Below, one piece after another: positions 22,701 to 34,526 of a stretch of DNA of 64,000 nt. Where the stretch lies: positions 862,001-926,000 of the forward strand of contig JAWNZC010000291.1 in the NCBI GenBank assembly GCA_035771165.1, read 5' to 3'. The notes below the pieces were generated by a model, which saw only the letters and a program-made list of their open reading frames with translations, was not told the DNA's origin and did not search any database. The translations under genes were made by a program, and so were the position numbers. This DNA is from Paragorgia papillata (Eukaryota; Cnidaria; Anthozoa; Scleralcyonacea; Coralliidae). Numbering within the stretch: the stretch's first letter is position 1; each line of letters begins with the position of its first letter.

Positions 22701-25700
22701 TTGGATTGGACTCTATAACGAACACACTTACAGGTTCAGCTTTCAGCACGGCCTCGAGGCGTCAACCCTACACCTCGCGGCGCTCGCAATGGCTTCTTGA
22801 GATGTGATCTGAACGTTACCTACCTGAAGAGATGGTTCTAGTTCAAATATGCTTTCCATTCTCTCCATGTCTGTTATCAACCACGGTCCTCCTGCACTAA
22901 AACAAATTTTATATCACATTTCAGCAAAACTCAAAACATAGTCAATCGAGATATGTTCTGGAAACTCGGCAAACTTCAAAGCGCCTATAATGAGCTGTGA
23001 TTTTATGTTGAACCGTACCTTACACCGTGCACATCCTTTGTTTTAGGTTTATTAATATTTAAATAGCACGGTTGAGTGATTGAACTGAAACATTGCTATT
23101 GGACAATTCGTTCATTATACGAAAATACAATGTGTTCAGTGACCGTACACCGTGCACAAAAATGCATAAAGGCAAACAAAAAGATAGACCAAAGACTTTA
23201 CCTGAGTTTCCAGACCATATCTCGATTGACTATGTTCAAACAAACTATTATTGAAATTATTCATGTGATATTGTGATTAATTTCACAAAATTATGCACAA
23301 TACGTAAACCGGCAAACTAGGTTTTAGAATTTTGCTGACGTCACATGAAAACATCAAGTAGTATAGTCGCGTAGAGTGTGGCTTTACTACTTTCGTTCCT
23401 TAAAATTATACAAGTAAAAATAACAGTTTTTAAAGCTTTTAAATGTCTGAGACAGGAAAAAGTGCCATTTGTGGATAAATTTATTGTTTTCAAAATAGTA
23501 ACTTGGGAAAGGTGAAAAGTACCTGGAACCGAATTAAAGTTTGAAAGTTTTGTAATAAGGTTTAAAATTTAACCATCGTCTCGCCTCGCTATAAAGCAAA
23601 GTGCTAGAACAGAACATCTTACATGTTACTTACTATGGAATTCGTCTGAGCAGCTCTAATGTAGAAAAACCATTCCATTGCTGGGCTGACTGTAATTCTT
23701 CATCACAGACACCCACAATCTGCAAAAACAAAACTTTTGGCTACAAAAGCTACTGTACTATGATCACAGAATATCCTGCCTCAGCACATTAACCACTCAG
23801 TCACGATTAGTGCACTGCCAATTACCTGTACAAAGCTTAGAGTTCCCAAAGGTGAATGAGTTTTTGTCAGCTGTGGATCTTCTGCTAATAATATATGTCT
23901 AATACTTGAATTACTGTGTGCATTCAATCTAGAGTGAGTGCAATCTAGACCAATGTTCCACGACACGTGATCACCAGCTTGTAAGGTGTTATCTGGAAAA
24001 GAAAATATAAAGAGATCATTCATTCTTGTAACAGGAATTGCATGTCATTTCTGTTAAGTTACACTTTTCATTCAGATTATAATATACCATATATCAATAC
24101 TTACTTGTGCGGAAAACATATTTTGCCAATTCTTGCATAAGCTCTGCAGGCCATGATGGTGGCAATGATTTTCCTGGTTCTTTTTTGAGTCTGAAGGTCA
24201 ACTCAAAACCATGACCACTTAAACCTTGTGGGCCTCGAACACTTAACAAAACAAGAGTTATATAGTTACCATAAGAATAATCAGGACTCGAGTATGAGGC
24301 TCCCAAGTTGCAGTCATTGCAACTACAGTAGTACCAGTCGAACCTCTATTAAGCAGACACCTTCGGGACTTCGTCTAGTGTCCACTTAATAGAGGTTGGG
24401 ACAGTATATAGGGGGTGTGCGCATGGGGTTACAAGTTTTTGTTATAGACTTAGTTTGGTTTTACTGTAAAACAATTACTACAGCACTGTTTGACTTATAT
24501 ATTTATTTAACCCACATATTTATTTAATACTGTAGTTCAAAATATAACAAAACATGAAATAGAAAAAAGTTTGCAATACATTGGGACCAACTTTTACAAA
24601 AAATAGCAACACTATATTAGTTAGACTATATGTCGCCTTAGCTTATTGGCATGCCTTGTAAAATTATTAATGTTGAAAGAAAATGTTAATCTTCAACTCC
24701 ACGTGTCCGCTTAATAGAGGTTATTCTGCTCATTGGGACCAAAGATAAGTATCCGCTTCCACTTAATAGAGATGTCCGCTTAATAGAGGTTACAACTATG
24801 GGGTTTTATTAAAAAAATTGTCGGGACCTTAGATAGGTGTCCGCTTAATAGAGGTTCGACTGTAGTATGCAGTAGGACCGAACTACAATATTGTACTTCA
24901 GAGACTCGACTACCCAAGCAACTGACAAACAATAACAGTACATATACTGTACTTACTCATGAACACGACCATCGCCATGTAAATCAGAAAGACCAGAACT
25001 GACATAGTGCCAGTGTGGTGGGATACCATTTAGTGGATTACCAGGATTGGAGAACATACTGATGAAATCCAATGGATCTGGTCCTCCCAACCTTCAAATA
25101 TTTATATAATGGTTTGTCAGGTTCACAGTCAGTCTTGTTACTACTACTGGTAGAACCAGCTTGGTCATATAATATTATAATTTTATTAATATGAAAATAG
25201 TGTACTTATGACAATCAGCCAATATGTTGTTGGGTTTTTTTCATTATTATATGATATTATTTGTCTAATATTTTTTTTCTGTTTCAGGCACTACCAAATA
25301 TGGACAGCTTATAAGCTTTGTTATGCATTCCTGATTAATAATAATTGATAGCACACAGAATAACAAATTTATATTTATATATATTATAATAATATATATA
25401 ATATTTAATATATGATGTATATTAAAACAGTAAGTTCCAACTATAAAATTGTTGAAAGTTCTCTTGATATTTTGCGTCAACAAAAAATAGGGAACTACTG
25501 TCAGAATATTTTGACTGGCAATAATACAGTATTAAATATTAATACTAAAAAGCAATATCGTCTTTATGTCAGATCGACAAACACAGGAATCCTAAACAAC
25601 AAATCGACGCGCAATTCGCGCAGTCTATTTGCGCTTTTCTTTATTTAGAAATAACTAACATCCCCCTTTCAAGCAAAGCATGCTAATTATAATTTTGAAG

Positions 25701-25839
25701 TCGAATTCAAAACCTACCAATACTTTATGAGCGCTGTAACTTGTAAAGGATTTGACTGATCGGGATAAGTCTTCCGTAAAGTTGAATATATGGCTGCCAA
25801 GCCAGGGGGTGTAGGAACGCTTGGTAGAGGAAGATCCAT
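19750..25839 (-). CDS. SUFU: Suppressor of fused, Hedgehog pathway regulator
   Basis: Ten exons on the minus strand, 5' to 3': 25839-25718, 25091-24957, 24241-24105, 23992-23826, 23719-23634, 22896-22824, 21532-21162, 21055-20917, 20418-20350 and 19824-19750 (TGA), giving 457 aa. SUFU binds GLI/Ci transcription factors and holds them in the cytoplasm. The N-terminal domain shows YPDQSNPLQVTALIKYW, LGGPDPLDFISM, HWHYVSSGLSDLHGD and GFELTFRLKKE. The C-terminal domain shows REGSNLSGVNAKC, RHGRHFTFQSP and ATREHPYSACGNWLQ. The long divergent exon 7 corresponds to the disordered insert of vertebrate SUFU. The last exon (IPLPLPRDYHWPEANLKI..) matches the conserved C-terminus, and the protein ends a few residues earlier than the human one. 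Start codon: ATG at 25839, directly before LPLPSVPTPPGL. Introns hold a pogo-like element, a 297-bp inverted-repeat element and a foldback repeat. Confidence 0.96.
20690..20878. repeat. (CATC/CATT)n tetranucleotide array
   Basis: ATCCATCC, ATTCATCC and ACCCATC units fill the SUFU intron between exon 9 (20418) and exon 8 (20917). Confidence 0.9.
21590..21965. mobile_element. Foldback element in SUFU intron
   Basis: Two arms of about 150 bp face each other, each with ATTGTCACGCAACGATGATT or its complement and a GTTGCGTTGCAAGTTGAA motif. Outer ends are GTGCGTTCACACCA and TGTGTTCACACCAG in direct order. No target duplication was resolved. Confidence 0.75.
22937..23234 (+). mobile_element. 297-bp inverted-repeat element, copy 2
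   Basis: Same orientation and near-identical sequence to the copy at 2618, in SUFU intron 5 (between exons 6 and 5). Flanks CTCAAAA/TTCAAAC match at 5 of 7 positions. Confidence 0.9.
24335..24862. mobile_element. pogo/Tigger-like MITE
   Basis: Ends CAGTCGAACCTCTATTAAGC and its complement GCTTAATAGAGGTTCGACTG match the well-known pogo/Tigger terminal repeat. A TA follows on the right and a TA lies one base away on the left. Extra internal copies of CGCTTAATAGAGG at 24708-24790 suggest nested or rearranged ends. It lies in SUFU intron 2. Confidence 0.85.
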
Positions 25840-25991
25840 AGTATATCTCAAAGAAACTGCTTTAAATTCGCGAGGAGAAACTGATCAGAACAGCGCGGTA
25901 TAATTTTCAGTTTGCGCTAATTGCGCTGTTTATCATTGTCGCTATTTTTAGACGCGCCGAAGGGGTTGATGGGATATACTTTGGGTTGTGA

Positions 25992-26996
25992 CCATAGAAA
26001 TAATATACCTAGAATGCGGGCTCCTATCTCCTGTCAGTCAAAAAATTGTCGCCACAAAATGGCGGATTTATAAGGGCAAAAGGAACTCGCCCTAGGACGT
26101 TTTAACACGGCCGCGGTTGATAACCGGTGTGGAGTGAACGATGGATGTATTTCAGCACTGAATTTCTTTGTTTTTTACGTCGGGAAATTTACTGGATTAG
26201 TGAATTTAAAGATAAAGGCATGTGAAGTGCAATATCCTTCGCCAAAACATTTCGAACATCAAACTCTGGATGTAGAAATGGCGACGATAGCGGCCTTTTA
26301 ATACGAATGTGGAATGGTTTTAGTGTTTTTACTGTTTTACATTATATATATTTTAATGATTCCCACTTGCCAATCTGTATGTGATTTATACTGAATGTGG
26401 AGGATTAATCCAGGAGACAGTAAGTGTTTTGTTCTTTTTTATCCAATCTAATAGGGATTCTAGCTTGTGATTTTTGAAATATAAAATGTTTATGCACCTG
26501 TCATACTTTTTATACATCAGTCTTTTCGACATCTATTTATATTGACATCTTAAATCCGTGTTTTTCTTAAGATTTTCTCCTAGTTTCCATTACGTATTTG
26601 ATTATTTTCTTTTCTTTTAAACGGGCTTCCTTTGATGCAGACAATTTCTGAGTTTCAAGTTTAGCACGAGCCTATCTTTTTGTTGCTTTTTGTAATTGTG
26701 GTGAATTGATCGAAATATAATTTTGAACTTATAGTTTTTAGTACGTTTAACAAAGCAAGTGTCTTGCAAATTGTTTTATTTTATGCTAATGTGTATGTGG
26801 CTGATTTGTTGTCATGCATGTATCCAATTTATCCCTGAAACGTCCTCCAATTCTTTATTTTGAGAGGCGATCATTGTTGTATATATATCCCACCCCTTGC
26901 AAAATTCAAAATGGCGGATCTATAAGGGCAAAATAAATTTAATTTGGACACCTGTCACGTGACAGAGCACGCATTCTAGGTATATTATTTCTATGG
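25992..26996. mobile_element. Inner nested element, 1005 bp
   Basis: Terminal inverted repeats of about 27 bp begin CCATAGAAATAATATACC (left) and end GGTATATTATTTCTATGG (right). The 6-bp duplication TTGTGA lies at 25986-25991 and 26997-27002. A direct ATGGCGGATYTATAAGGGCA repeat sits inside near each end. No transposase frame. Confidence 0.85.
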
Positions 26997-27003
26997 TTGT
27001 GAC

Positions 27004-30000
27004 CACTGATCTCAAATATATACTCATTATACTGGATAGAGCATCTATTGGTTCGCGCCTTGCAAACATTGAAGTCGGAAGTGAGACTAAAAATCTCGCG
27101 GCAGCCATATCCGGTGGGACCCACTTCGTAGTTATATCACTATTGTTGAATCATAGTTTTCGCTTTAAATGATCGGATTTTTAACGAAAACCAGCTAAAT
27201 TTTACATCCTTAACAAGAAAATGTACCTGTCGCTATGGGACAACTTAAAAGTGGCTGGGATCATGGAAAATCAGCCGAAATTTCACGATTTTACTGAACG
27301 AAATTCAGCACCGGCCACCAGGCTACAGTTTGAAGAATTATTAAAGGACTAAAGTAAGGAACAAATAACATCTTGTATTCACTTTAGCAGTTTGACAGTG
27401 ACTTTATGACAAAGTAACAATATTATCGTTTCTATATCCGTCTTTTTCAACGTATATTCGATCAGACGATCTGAGGGTTTTATACAACTGAAGATGTTTA
27501 TTGGAAGTTTGTAGTTATACTTTATTTATTAAACAGGCAAATTTAAAGCATTTAACTCACTGTTTTACTATTATTGATGAAGTCGGATGGAGTCCTGTTA
27601 CTATAATATTGACGAAGATAATTCCTGTTCACCTAGCATTTATGGTGTGCATTTTCAATATTTGTAATACATTAATTGTCCATTTGTCCTCTTGTATAAA
27701 AAATATATATTTTTGCCTATTGGCTAATTTTTTACATGTTACCTGTGTGTTCTTGCTTTATTTTACCCTGTCTATATATATATATATATATTATATCTGT
27801 GATGAACTCATGGCTGCCTAGGCTTGCTGGAGAGACTTGCCATTGCCAAGGGTTTCTATTTGACAAAGTCAAATTGTCTGGTATTTGAAAGAGTAGAATC
27901 ATCTGAGATTGAAGTAAAATTATAATTAAGGGGCATGGTTTGGCCAGCTCTGATTTACACACAGAAATAATTATTTATTGGTTATAATCTACTATATTCT
28001 TTTATATTTTATATACTTCAGTGTACTGACACTACTGTACTTTGTGTAGACTTATATTTGAAACAGATAATAAGTCATGAGCTTTTTTCTAAAATAAACA
28101 AAGAGAAGGATGATTCCAAACTATTATTTACTACAGAAGTGTTTTCATTTCAAGCTATTTTTGAAAAAGTTTCAATCTTTACTACATTTATCATACCTCA
28201 ATATCTTGCATCATACAACTTTTTAGGTTTCATACCCATCTATATGTCTTTTCCTTATTAGATCCACACAACTTTTTTATGCAGAAATTATCACTAGCTG
28301 ATCTTGGCAGAAGACAAGATCAGTCATTAATTATTTTTTTTGAGATGAGTGATCATAACAATGCATATAGATGTTTATAAGATTTTAGTTTAATTGAAGC
28401 TAGTGTAAGCTGCTCTGGATAGTACAAACAATTTTATTGAAATTAATTTAAGTTTTCTCTAATACAGTACAAAGGCAAAACCGCAAAGGACTAAAATGTC
28501 AAAAAAATTTTAAATACTATCTAGCGCCAGTGGTGGCTGGAGCACTGGCACAATCTTCACAGAGCTTGACAACCATATGGTAGATTCTCTTGTTGATGAA
28601 AATCATGTTTTTGCTCTTATCAAGTCCATTGCAAAAAGCTACTGGCAAAATTCGTTTTTACCATCTTGGAAAGGAAACCACAGCTAACCTTTCTGGTACA
28701 TAAATAAGAAAAAAATTGAATAAGCTTGTCCTCTTCCAGCATCAGTAAGAATCAAAACAAAACTAATCTAAACAAAAAAGGAAAGTAAACTACAGGTAAC
28801 TGTATTTACACTGGATATACCATAACTTTATCTAAGGACCAATGTTACTACAGGAGGAAACCGGAGGGAACCTGTGCTGTTTGGTAGAGTCAAACTGGAA
28901 GCACTCAAGTCACATGCATCCAAAGGAAACTGAACTAAACTACTGTAACAGTTAAACAGTCTTTACACTGGATAACCTTATCAGTCATATCTAAACTGTC
29001 CTTCCTAGAGGTCCAGCAAGAGTCATCCCTCATTGGTCAGTGTTACTACAGGAGGAAACCAGAGTACCCAGAAGAAATATCTGGTGTTTGGTAGAGTCAA
29101 ACTAGAAGCACTCCTCTAATGTACATCCAAGGTGAAATTTTAATCTGATAAGTGCATCAAGTAGGAGTTAAACCCAGATTGCAGAGAGTAACATCCTTAG
29201 ATCTACAGTAATCCTGGATGCATGTAACTGGAAAGACTTTTCTTGCTTTCAGCAAACTAGATCAAATTTTAATCTGCTAAATGCACAGTAAAACTGCATT
29301 GATCGAGTAGGAATCAAACTTGGGTGTAACTTCTTAATGGCCAGTAAGATGCTCTCTAACCATAATAAACTACCTAACTCAAAATGTTATACAGTATGTA
29401 CATATTTTGTTTGAGATATACTGTAGACAAAATGAAATACTATCAAGGGACAAGGGCTTGGGCAAAATACATACTGTAGTGTAACCATAATAAAACCATC
29501 TGAACTGGTTGAACATTAGCCCAAATTCGACAAAACTATAAAGTTCGAATATTTCATGTGAACAGTATCAACAGCGGGTAAGTTTATTAGTTTAAACAGA
29601 CACAGTTATGACTTCTTGGGGTTTAATCGGCATGAAATAAATCAAAAGTTAACACATCATCGTAAATCATCAAATAATACGCGTTACTAGAAAGAAACAA
29701 ATACACAGGCAGTCACTTCCAGACATTTGTTTACCGACTTTGCTACTTGCTAGCTCTGAAGCAAATAAACAGGCAAGCGTATTTTGTAAAGAAAACCACT
29801 TTCTAAACAAAAAAATAGTTCAAAACACTAAACTATTACTTAAAATAAGATTACAAACCTCAATTCGGTGGTAACTCTTCGTAACATCCCAGAATTTGGC
29901 GAAAAACGCCGTTCAACTGCTTCCACTCCTATTTACGCCATATTGTATGGGACCCAAGTGGGTCCCACCGGAAATGGTCGCCGCTAATCTATTCCGACTT

Positions 30001-30057
30001 CACTGCCAACACCGGATGCTCTATCCAGTATAATGAGTATATTATTTGAGATCAGTG
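27004..30057. mobile_element. Outer 3.05-kb element with long terminal inverted repeats
   Basis: The left arm at 27004-27125 (CACTGATCTCAAATATATAC, GATAGAGCATC, GGTGGGACCCACTT) is mirrored at 29945-30057 ending GAGATCAGTG. The 8-bp duplication GTTGTGAC is exact at 26996-27003 and 30058-30065. The interior is AT-rich without a long frame, so it is non-autonomous. Superfamily unknown; 8-bp duplication fits hAT, P or Merlin types. Confidence 0.85.
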
Positions 30058-30356
30058 GTTGTGACTAAAAGGATGACTCAAAAAGACTCCCAAATCTTTC
30101 CGCGCCTTTTCCAAGATATGTCGTCAAATTTGTTTTTCCACAAAGCTAGGCGGTAAACCAGATGTCGGACAGGGTTAGAGTTTTTATTGTGGTTAGGTTA
30201 TCCAAAAGATTGGTAAAATATTAAGATTTGCGGAAGCTTATTTCATAGACTGAAACAAATTTTGACGCATATTTTGGAAAAGCCGCGGAAAAACTGGGGA
30301 GGATCCTTTTGAGTTATCTCTTTTAGAGAATAGAGATCTTGTTCCAAGAATCCAAG

Positions 30357-33300
30357 ATGGCGGTCGTCACGAATCCTACGATTGATGCCAAAACCAGAGG
30401 AATTATACTCCATATTGTGGAGAAAATCAAAAGCCAAGGAGTGTTTGACAAATTTCGACGAGATTGCTTGGAGGAACTTGATAGCAAGGTATTATATAAT
30501 AAATAAATCTCTCTTAATTCGCCTCTGAAAGTTGCATCATTTGCATGATGCATATGGGACTGAAATATTTAATAGTCCATTTCAATGGAATGGAATTAAA
30601 CAGCTATTTATTTGGTGTTCAAGTTATTTCTCGAGATTTGAGCTACTGTTGTTCTCTTTTAATATTCAAAGTTGATTTCATTTTGATTTGTAGTTATTTG
30701 GTTTAATTTTAGGAGCCTTACCGTCAACTCAAGCAAAGGGTTGAAAGTCATGTAGCAACATTCTTGTCGAAGCAAGTTTGCTCTCCTAGCTTGCCAAAGA
30801 ACCAGCTTCGGAACAGCCTCAGAGCCAACATAAGCCAGTAAGAAGATTAAATAATGTTTTAAATATTAATTTAATAAATACTTTAATTAATTCTATAATT
30901 AATTAATTAAAATATTAATTAATTCCTTAATTAAGATCTCCAAAATATTTGGTTGGTTGAACAACCAAGCTTTATTTTGTAATGAGCCAGCCTTGTACCC
31001 AGGCATGATAGGGAAAGTTGTGAGCTAAGCGCGTGGGGGAGGACGCGATGGGGGGAGAGAAGCTTTCTTCATTGCGTCCTCCCCCATGCACCTGACCCCC
31101 GCACACTTAGCTCACAACTTTTCCTAGCACACCTGGGTGTGAGGCTGATAATGAGCCTACATAATAAAAATTCCCTTTCGTTGATAAGGTCAGAGGTGTT
31201 ATCGAAGGGTGTGGACCGTCTTCTTGAACAAGTTCTGGTCGAAAAGAGTGGCAGTTTCTACGGTGAAATTGAGGGTCTTGTTCACGACTATCTGTCTAGC
31301 ATTGGACACTACAGAAAAATCGAGCGTGAGAAGCATCAGAAAGTCGAAATCAGCAAGTTGAGTGATAAAGAAATTGATGATTTTATTAAAGAAGAGACGA
31401 CTAAGTTTCTTGAAGCTACGGCTGAGGAAGAAAAAATGAAAGAAAAAGCTGCGAGTTTGACGTCAGAGTCAGTATCTAATAGTGAAGGAAAGGCAAGCAC
31501 TTCAATCTCAGAGTTGCCATCTTGTAGTGAAGGAAAAGCTACAAATTCATTTTCAGAAGCACCATCTAATAGTGAAGGGAAACTGGCAAATTCCATGTCA
31601 GACTCAATGGCTAATAGTGAAAATAAAGCCACAAATTCAACCTCTGAGGTGCTGTCCAACAACAAAGAAATGGCTACAACTTCCACCTCCAAGGCACTGT
31701 CTGATATTGACAATAAAACAGGTATTACTACAACAGATGCTGAAAAGACCACAAAAACTCCAGAGCTGGAACCAGATGATGTTAACACTATTTCTAAAAC
31801 CTCCAAAACAAGTGATATTATTGTACTAGATGCTGTACAAATTTCAGATGAATCTAGTGATAAACTTGAACCCCGAGGCGAGAACAGTAAAGACGTTGAC
31901 AAGAGTTTGACTGAAAATGAGAGTTCAGACTTTGATAAATGCGAAGCAATGGTATCCGAAACTGAAGTTGCAAAAGAGGCACTTGTTGAAAGTGTGACTG
32001 AAGAGGTCACAGCAGAGGTTGAAAGTGTCGCTACAGAGGTGCAAGTGAAGGTGACTGAAGCAGAAACGGACAGTGTAGCTATGGAGGTGAAAGCAGAACT
32101 AACTGAGAGTGTGGCTACAGAGAAGGTTGAAACAGAAACCGAGAGTGTAGCTCAAGAGGAACTACCAGTATTATCCAAACCAGTCTCGACTCCAATAGCT
32201 CAGCTAATGTCCACAGATGAAGAAACAGACGACGATGTCGATCTTGGAATCCTTGTTCCGAAACCAAGCTTCATGGAAATTCCCCCTGATGTTTCAGAAA
32301 TTAATATTGCATATTTATCTGACTCGGATATCACTGTGAGTTCGGTACATACTAGTGACCTCTCTTCTCTCAGTGACCTCGAGTTTGAAGACTTTAAAGA
32401 AATGTCCAAAAAAAGTATACCTGAGGCCAAGAAAACTGAAGAATCTTGTACGGACACAAGTGAAGCATTGGTGCCGATTCCCAAGGTAAATGTGACAGCA
32501 ACGTGTGCCGCTCATGACGAGGCTGTTGTGGACGATTCAGATTTCGGAAATACCAGATCAGGTATGCATGGTTTAAAACCATATGATTCTACAGATTTAT
32601 CAGTACTAGCTAAAGCCAACAGACTCACGTGCAAATCAACAAATATGGAACTTGGCGCGCTTTCCAATTGACAAGTGGGGGCTTTCCATTTACACGGTTA
32701 GACCGGTCAGTCCGGTTAAATGGAACACGATTCGTTTGAGACTTAGGACAGTCAGACTGGAAAATTTGGTCCTAATCAAAAGCAAGTCCATTCTGGCCGG
32801 ACTGACCGGTCTAACCTTGTCAATTGGAAAGCGCCCTTGGTTAACAGACACAGAACGAACAAAAAAAAAACCTATCCCATTCCTGACTAAGGCCTTGTTC
32901 ACACGTATCCATTTTCGTTTGAAAGCGCAACCTTTTCTCCATTTTTAAAAAAATCCGCGTCCACACGAGAACAGGAAAACGGCGTTTTCAAAAAGTTCCA
33001 CTTTGGAGACCCTCTTCAAGAGTTCCTTTCTGACGGCCGTTTCATCGTTTGCGTGCATGTGGACGAAAGGCCAATCCGTAAAAAAGGTGCGTTTTCAAAA
33101 ATATCCGGATACGTGTAGCCGCGGCCAAAATAGCTCCATTGTTTTACTGTCTTAAGCCGTAATCAAACGAGAACGCAAGTCATCGCAAGTTGGCAGTCAC
33201 GCGATCTCAGCCAGCCGCTCTGAATAATTTCCCGAAAATATCATGTACCGTGACAAAGTTAAAACTTGTTTAAAACACTCATGAAACCTTTATTTTGTTA

Positions 33301-34090
33301 ATTTGGGTGTTCGAACGACCGCCACAGAAATTCTGACTGCCAACTTGCGATGACTTGCGTTCTCGTTTGATTAGGGCTTAACACCAGATGATTTTACTCT
33401 TCAGAGGGAGAACCCTCAGACATCCTAGGTAGCAATGGGTTAACAAATGATTAACCGATTCCCGTCTGAGCTAGTGTCCCCCTTTATTGTTTTACTCTGT
33501 CTAACACCAGACGATTTTACTCATCAAAGGGAGAACCCTCAGACATCCTAGGCAGCAATAGAGGGAAAATATAACCCACTGACAAACGATATGTGATCTC
33601 TGAGTGGACTCTAGTGTATAGTGGTCATTAACCTGATTTAACGATGATTATATTAGGTAATACAAGGCAGTTTCGTCGGATATCCTCAACTGAGCCGGAA
33701 AGTGAAAATTCAAACGATGTCACCGTTTCTTTGAGTGAAGAACCAAACGATCCAGTACCACAACGTCGCTCAGCCAGAGTTGCTTCAAAAGACCGAGTAA
33801 ACATCATCGAAGAGAAAGGTGACGAACCAGAAGTGTACACCAAAGAAGTTGAGCAGCCAGAGAAAAATGAAGAGTCGAGGAAACAAGTGCGAAGAAAACG
33901 ACGAGAAGTCTTCGAAGAGAAGAAACGCCAGTTGACTGACACAAGAATGGAGACAGGCAGTGAAAAAACGCACAAGCGTGACCAGAGGATGACCAGTGAT
34001 AGCAACGAGTCAGAAGATGTGAAGCAATCAAAGAGATCAAGACGAACAATAAGACCAACTCGCTGTTACTCACCTAGTGATAACAACTAA
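30357..34090 (+). CDS. BOD1/BOD1L1-like protein with SHG1 domain
   Basis: Four exons: 30357-30488, 30713-30837, 31189-32561 and 33657-34090 (TAA), in one frame of 687 aa. Residues about 5-110 match BOD1/BOD1L1 (SHG1-like domain): VEKIKSQGVFDKFRRDCL, then SKQVCSPSLPKNQLRNSLR and GVDRLLEQVLVEKSGSFYGE. BOD1 proteins regulate PP2A-B56 at kinetochores, and BOD1L1 protects replication forks and associates with SET1 complexes; which role applies here is inference. The rest is low-complexity and acidic: five 15-residue repeats near residues 184-258, then a Val/Glu/Thr-rich stretch and Ser/Asp-rich acidic patches. The last exon is basic, with RRSARVASK, RKQVRRKRREVFEEKKR and a C-terminal RRTIRPTR. It is far shorter than vertebrate BOD1L1 (about 3000 aa) but much longer than BOD1. 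Divergent SUFU lies upstream; RAB28 converges, with 436 bp between the stops. Confidence 0.85.
31481..31705 (+). repeat. Five 45-bp coding repeats in BOD1-like exon 3
   Basis: Five consecutive 15-residue units begin SEGKASTSISELPSC, SEGKATNSFSEAPSN, SEGKLANSMSDSMAN, SENKATNSTSEVLSN and NKEMATTSTSKALSD. They are Ser/Thr/Asn/Glu-rich and look like disordered linker that grew by in-frame tandem duplication. No known motif is claimed. Confidence 0.85.
32650..32842. mobile_element. Inverted-repeat element with GCGCTTTCCAATTGACA-type ends
   Basis: CGCTTTCCAATTGACAAG at 32658 is mirrored by TTGTCAATTGGAAAGCGC at 32816. Inner arms carry GGTTAGACCGGTCAGTCCGG and its complement. CTTGG lies on both sides. 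The left end overlaps an open frame that runs past the BOD1-like exon 3 donor, so it is intronic. Confidence 0.75.
32890..33124. mobile_element. Inverted-repeat element with GGCCTTGTTCACACGTATCC end
   Basis: GGCCTTGTTCACACGTATCC at 32891 is paired with GGATACGTGTAGCCGCGGCC at 33107. The inside has TTTTCAAAA and TCCGCGTCCACACG motifs typical of MITEs. It lies in the same intron as element F. Confidence 0.7.
33152..33381. mobile_element. TTAA-flanked inverted-repeat element F
   Basis: TTAA at 33152-33155 and 33378-33381 brackets 45-bp inverted repeats starting GCCGTAATCAAACGAGAACG and ending in the complement (GTTTGATTAGGGC). It interrupts the same older repeat at the same position as element E. 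It lies in the last intron of the BOD1-like gene. Confidence 0.92.
33382..33570 (-). repeat. Older dispersed repeat, two adjacent copies
   Basis: Units contain CGTCTGGTGTTAGACAGAGT read on the minus strand, with TGTCTGAGGGTTCTCCCT. Other copies: 18125-18184 plus 18509-18560, 19995-20065, 35370-35415, 46640-46720 and 59195-59300. The repeat is flanked by TTAAC-type ends. Class is unknown. Confidence 0.75.
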
Positions 34091-34526
34091 CAGTCATGTT
34101 ACCGTAGAGTTCCCGAAGTAGCGCCCCCCCGGAAAGTAACGGCAAATTTTCGATACCTTTTTTCGATACCAAATTTTCGATACCTTCCGAAAATTTACGG
34201 TGAATATGCAAGCACAAATAGATCATTATCTTTTGTAGGATCATTCTAGATGTTCTAACAAAATATTTTTGTAACCAAGAACCAACTTTTTGCATAACTA
34301 CATCATTTTTAGAATAATTTAACTTTGTATAATTTAATATAATGTATTAACATAATTTACAGTTTTCTTTTGCGTTGATGATACGAATCAGTGTCAAGTA
34401 GGCATCCCTTTTCAGGGCAACCCAGTACAGTTTTGGTCTTCGCAATTGCTTTCAAATCCAGGACCTTCATCTTGGCATGCACCGTGTTTCTTTCATAACA
34501 TTGATATTGGTCTCCTAGAGTTAAAA
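34091..34526. other. BOD1-like / RAB28 tail-to-tail spacer
   Basis: 436 bp between converging stop codons must hold both 3' UTRs. A short TTTTCGATACC direct repeat lies at 34147-34185. No gene or exact AATAAA on the coding strands was seen close to either stop. Confidence 0.6.

Larger units (their letters stand above)
25840..30356. other. Divergent SUFU / BOD1-like promoter region, expanded by transposons
   Basis: 4517 bp separate the two start codons. Two nested elements with their duplications account for 4073 bp, leaving about 444 bp of original spacer at 25840-25985 and 30066-30356. No coding region is supported inside. Confidence 0.8.
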
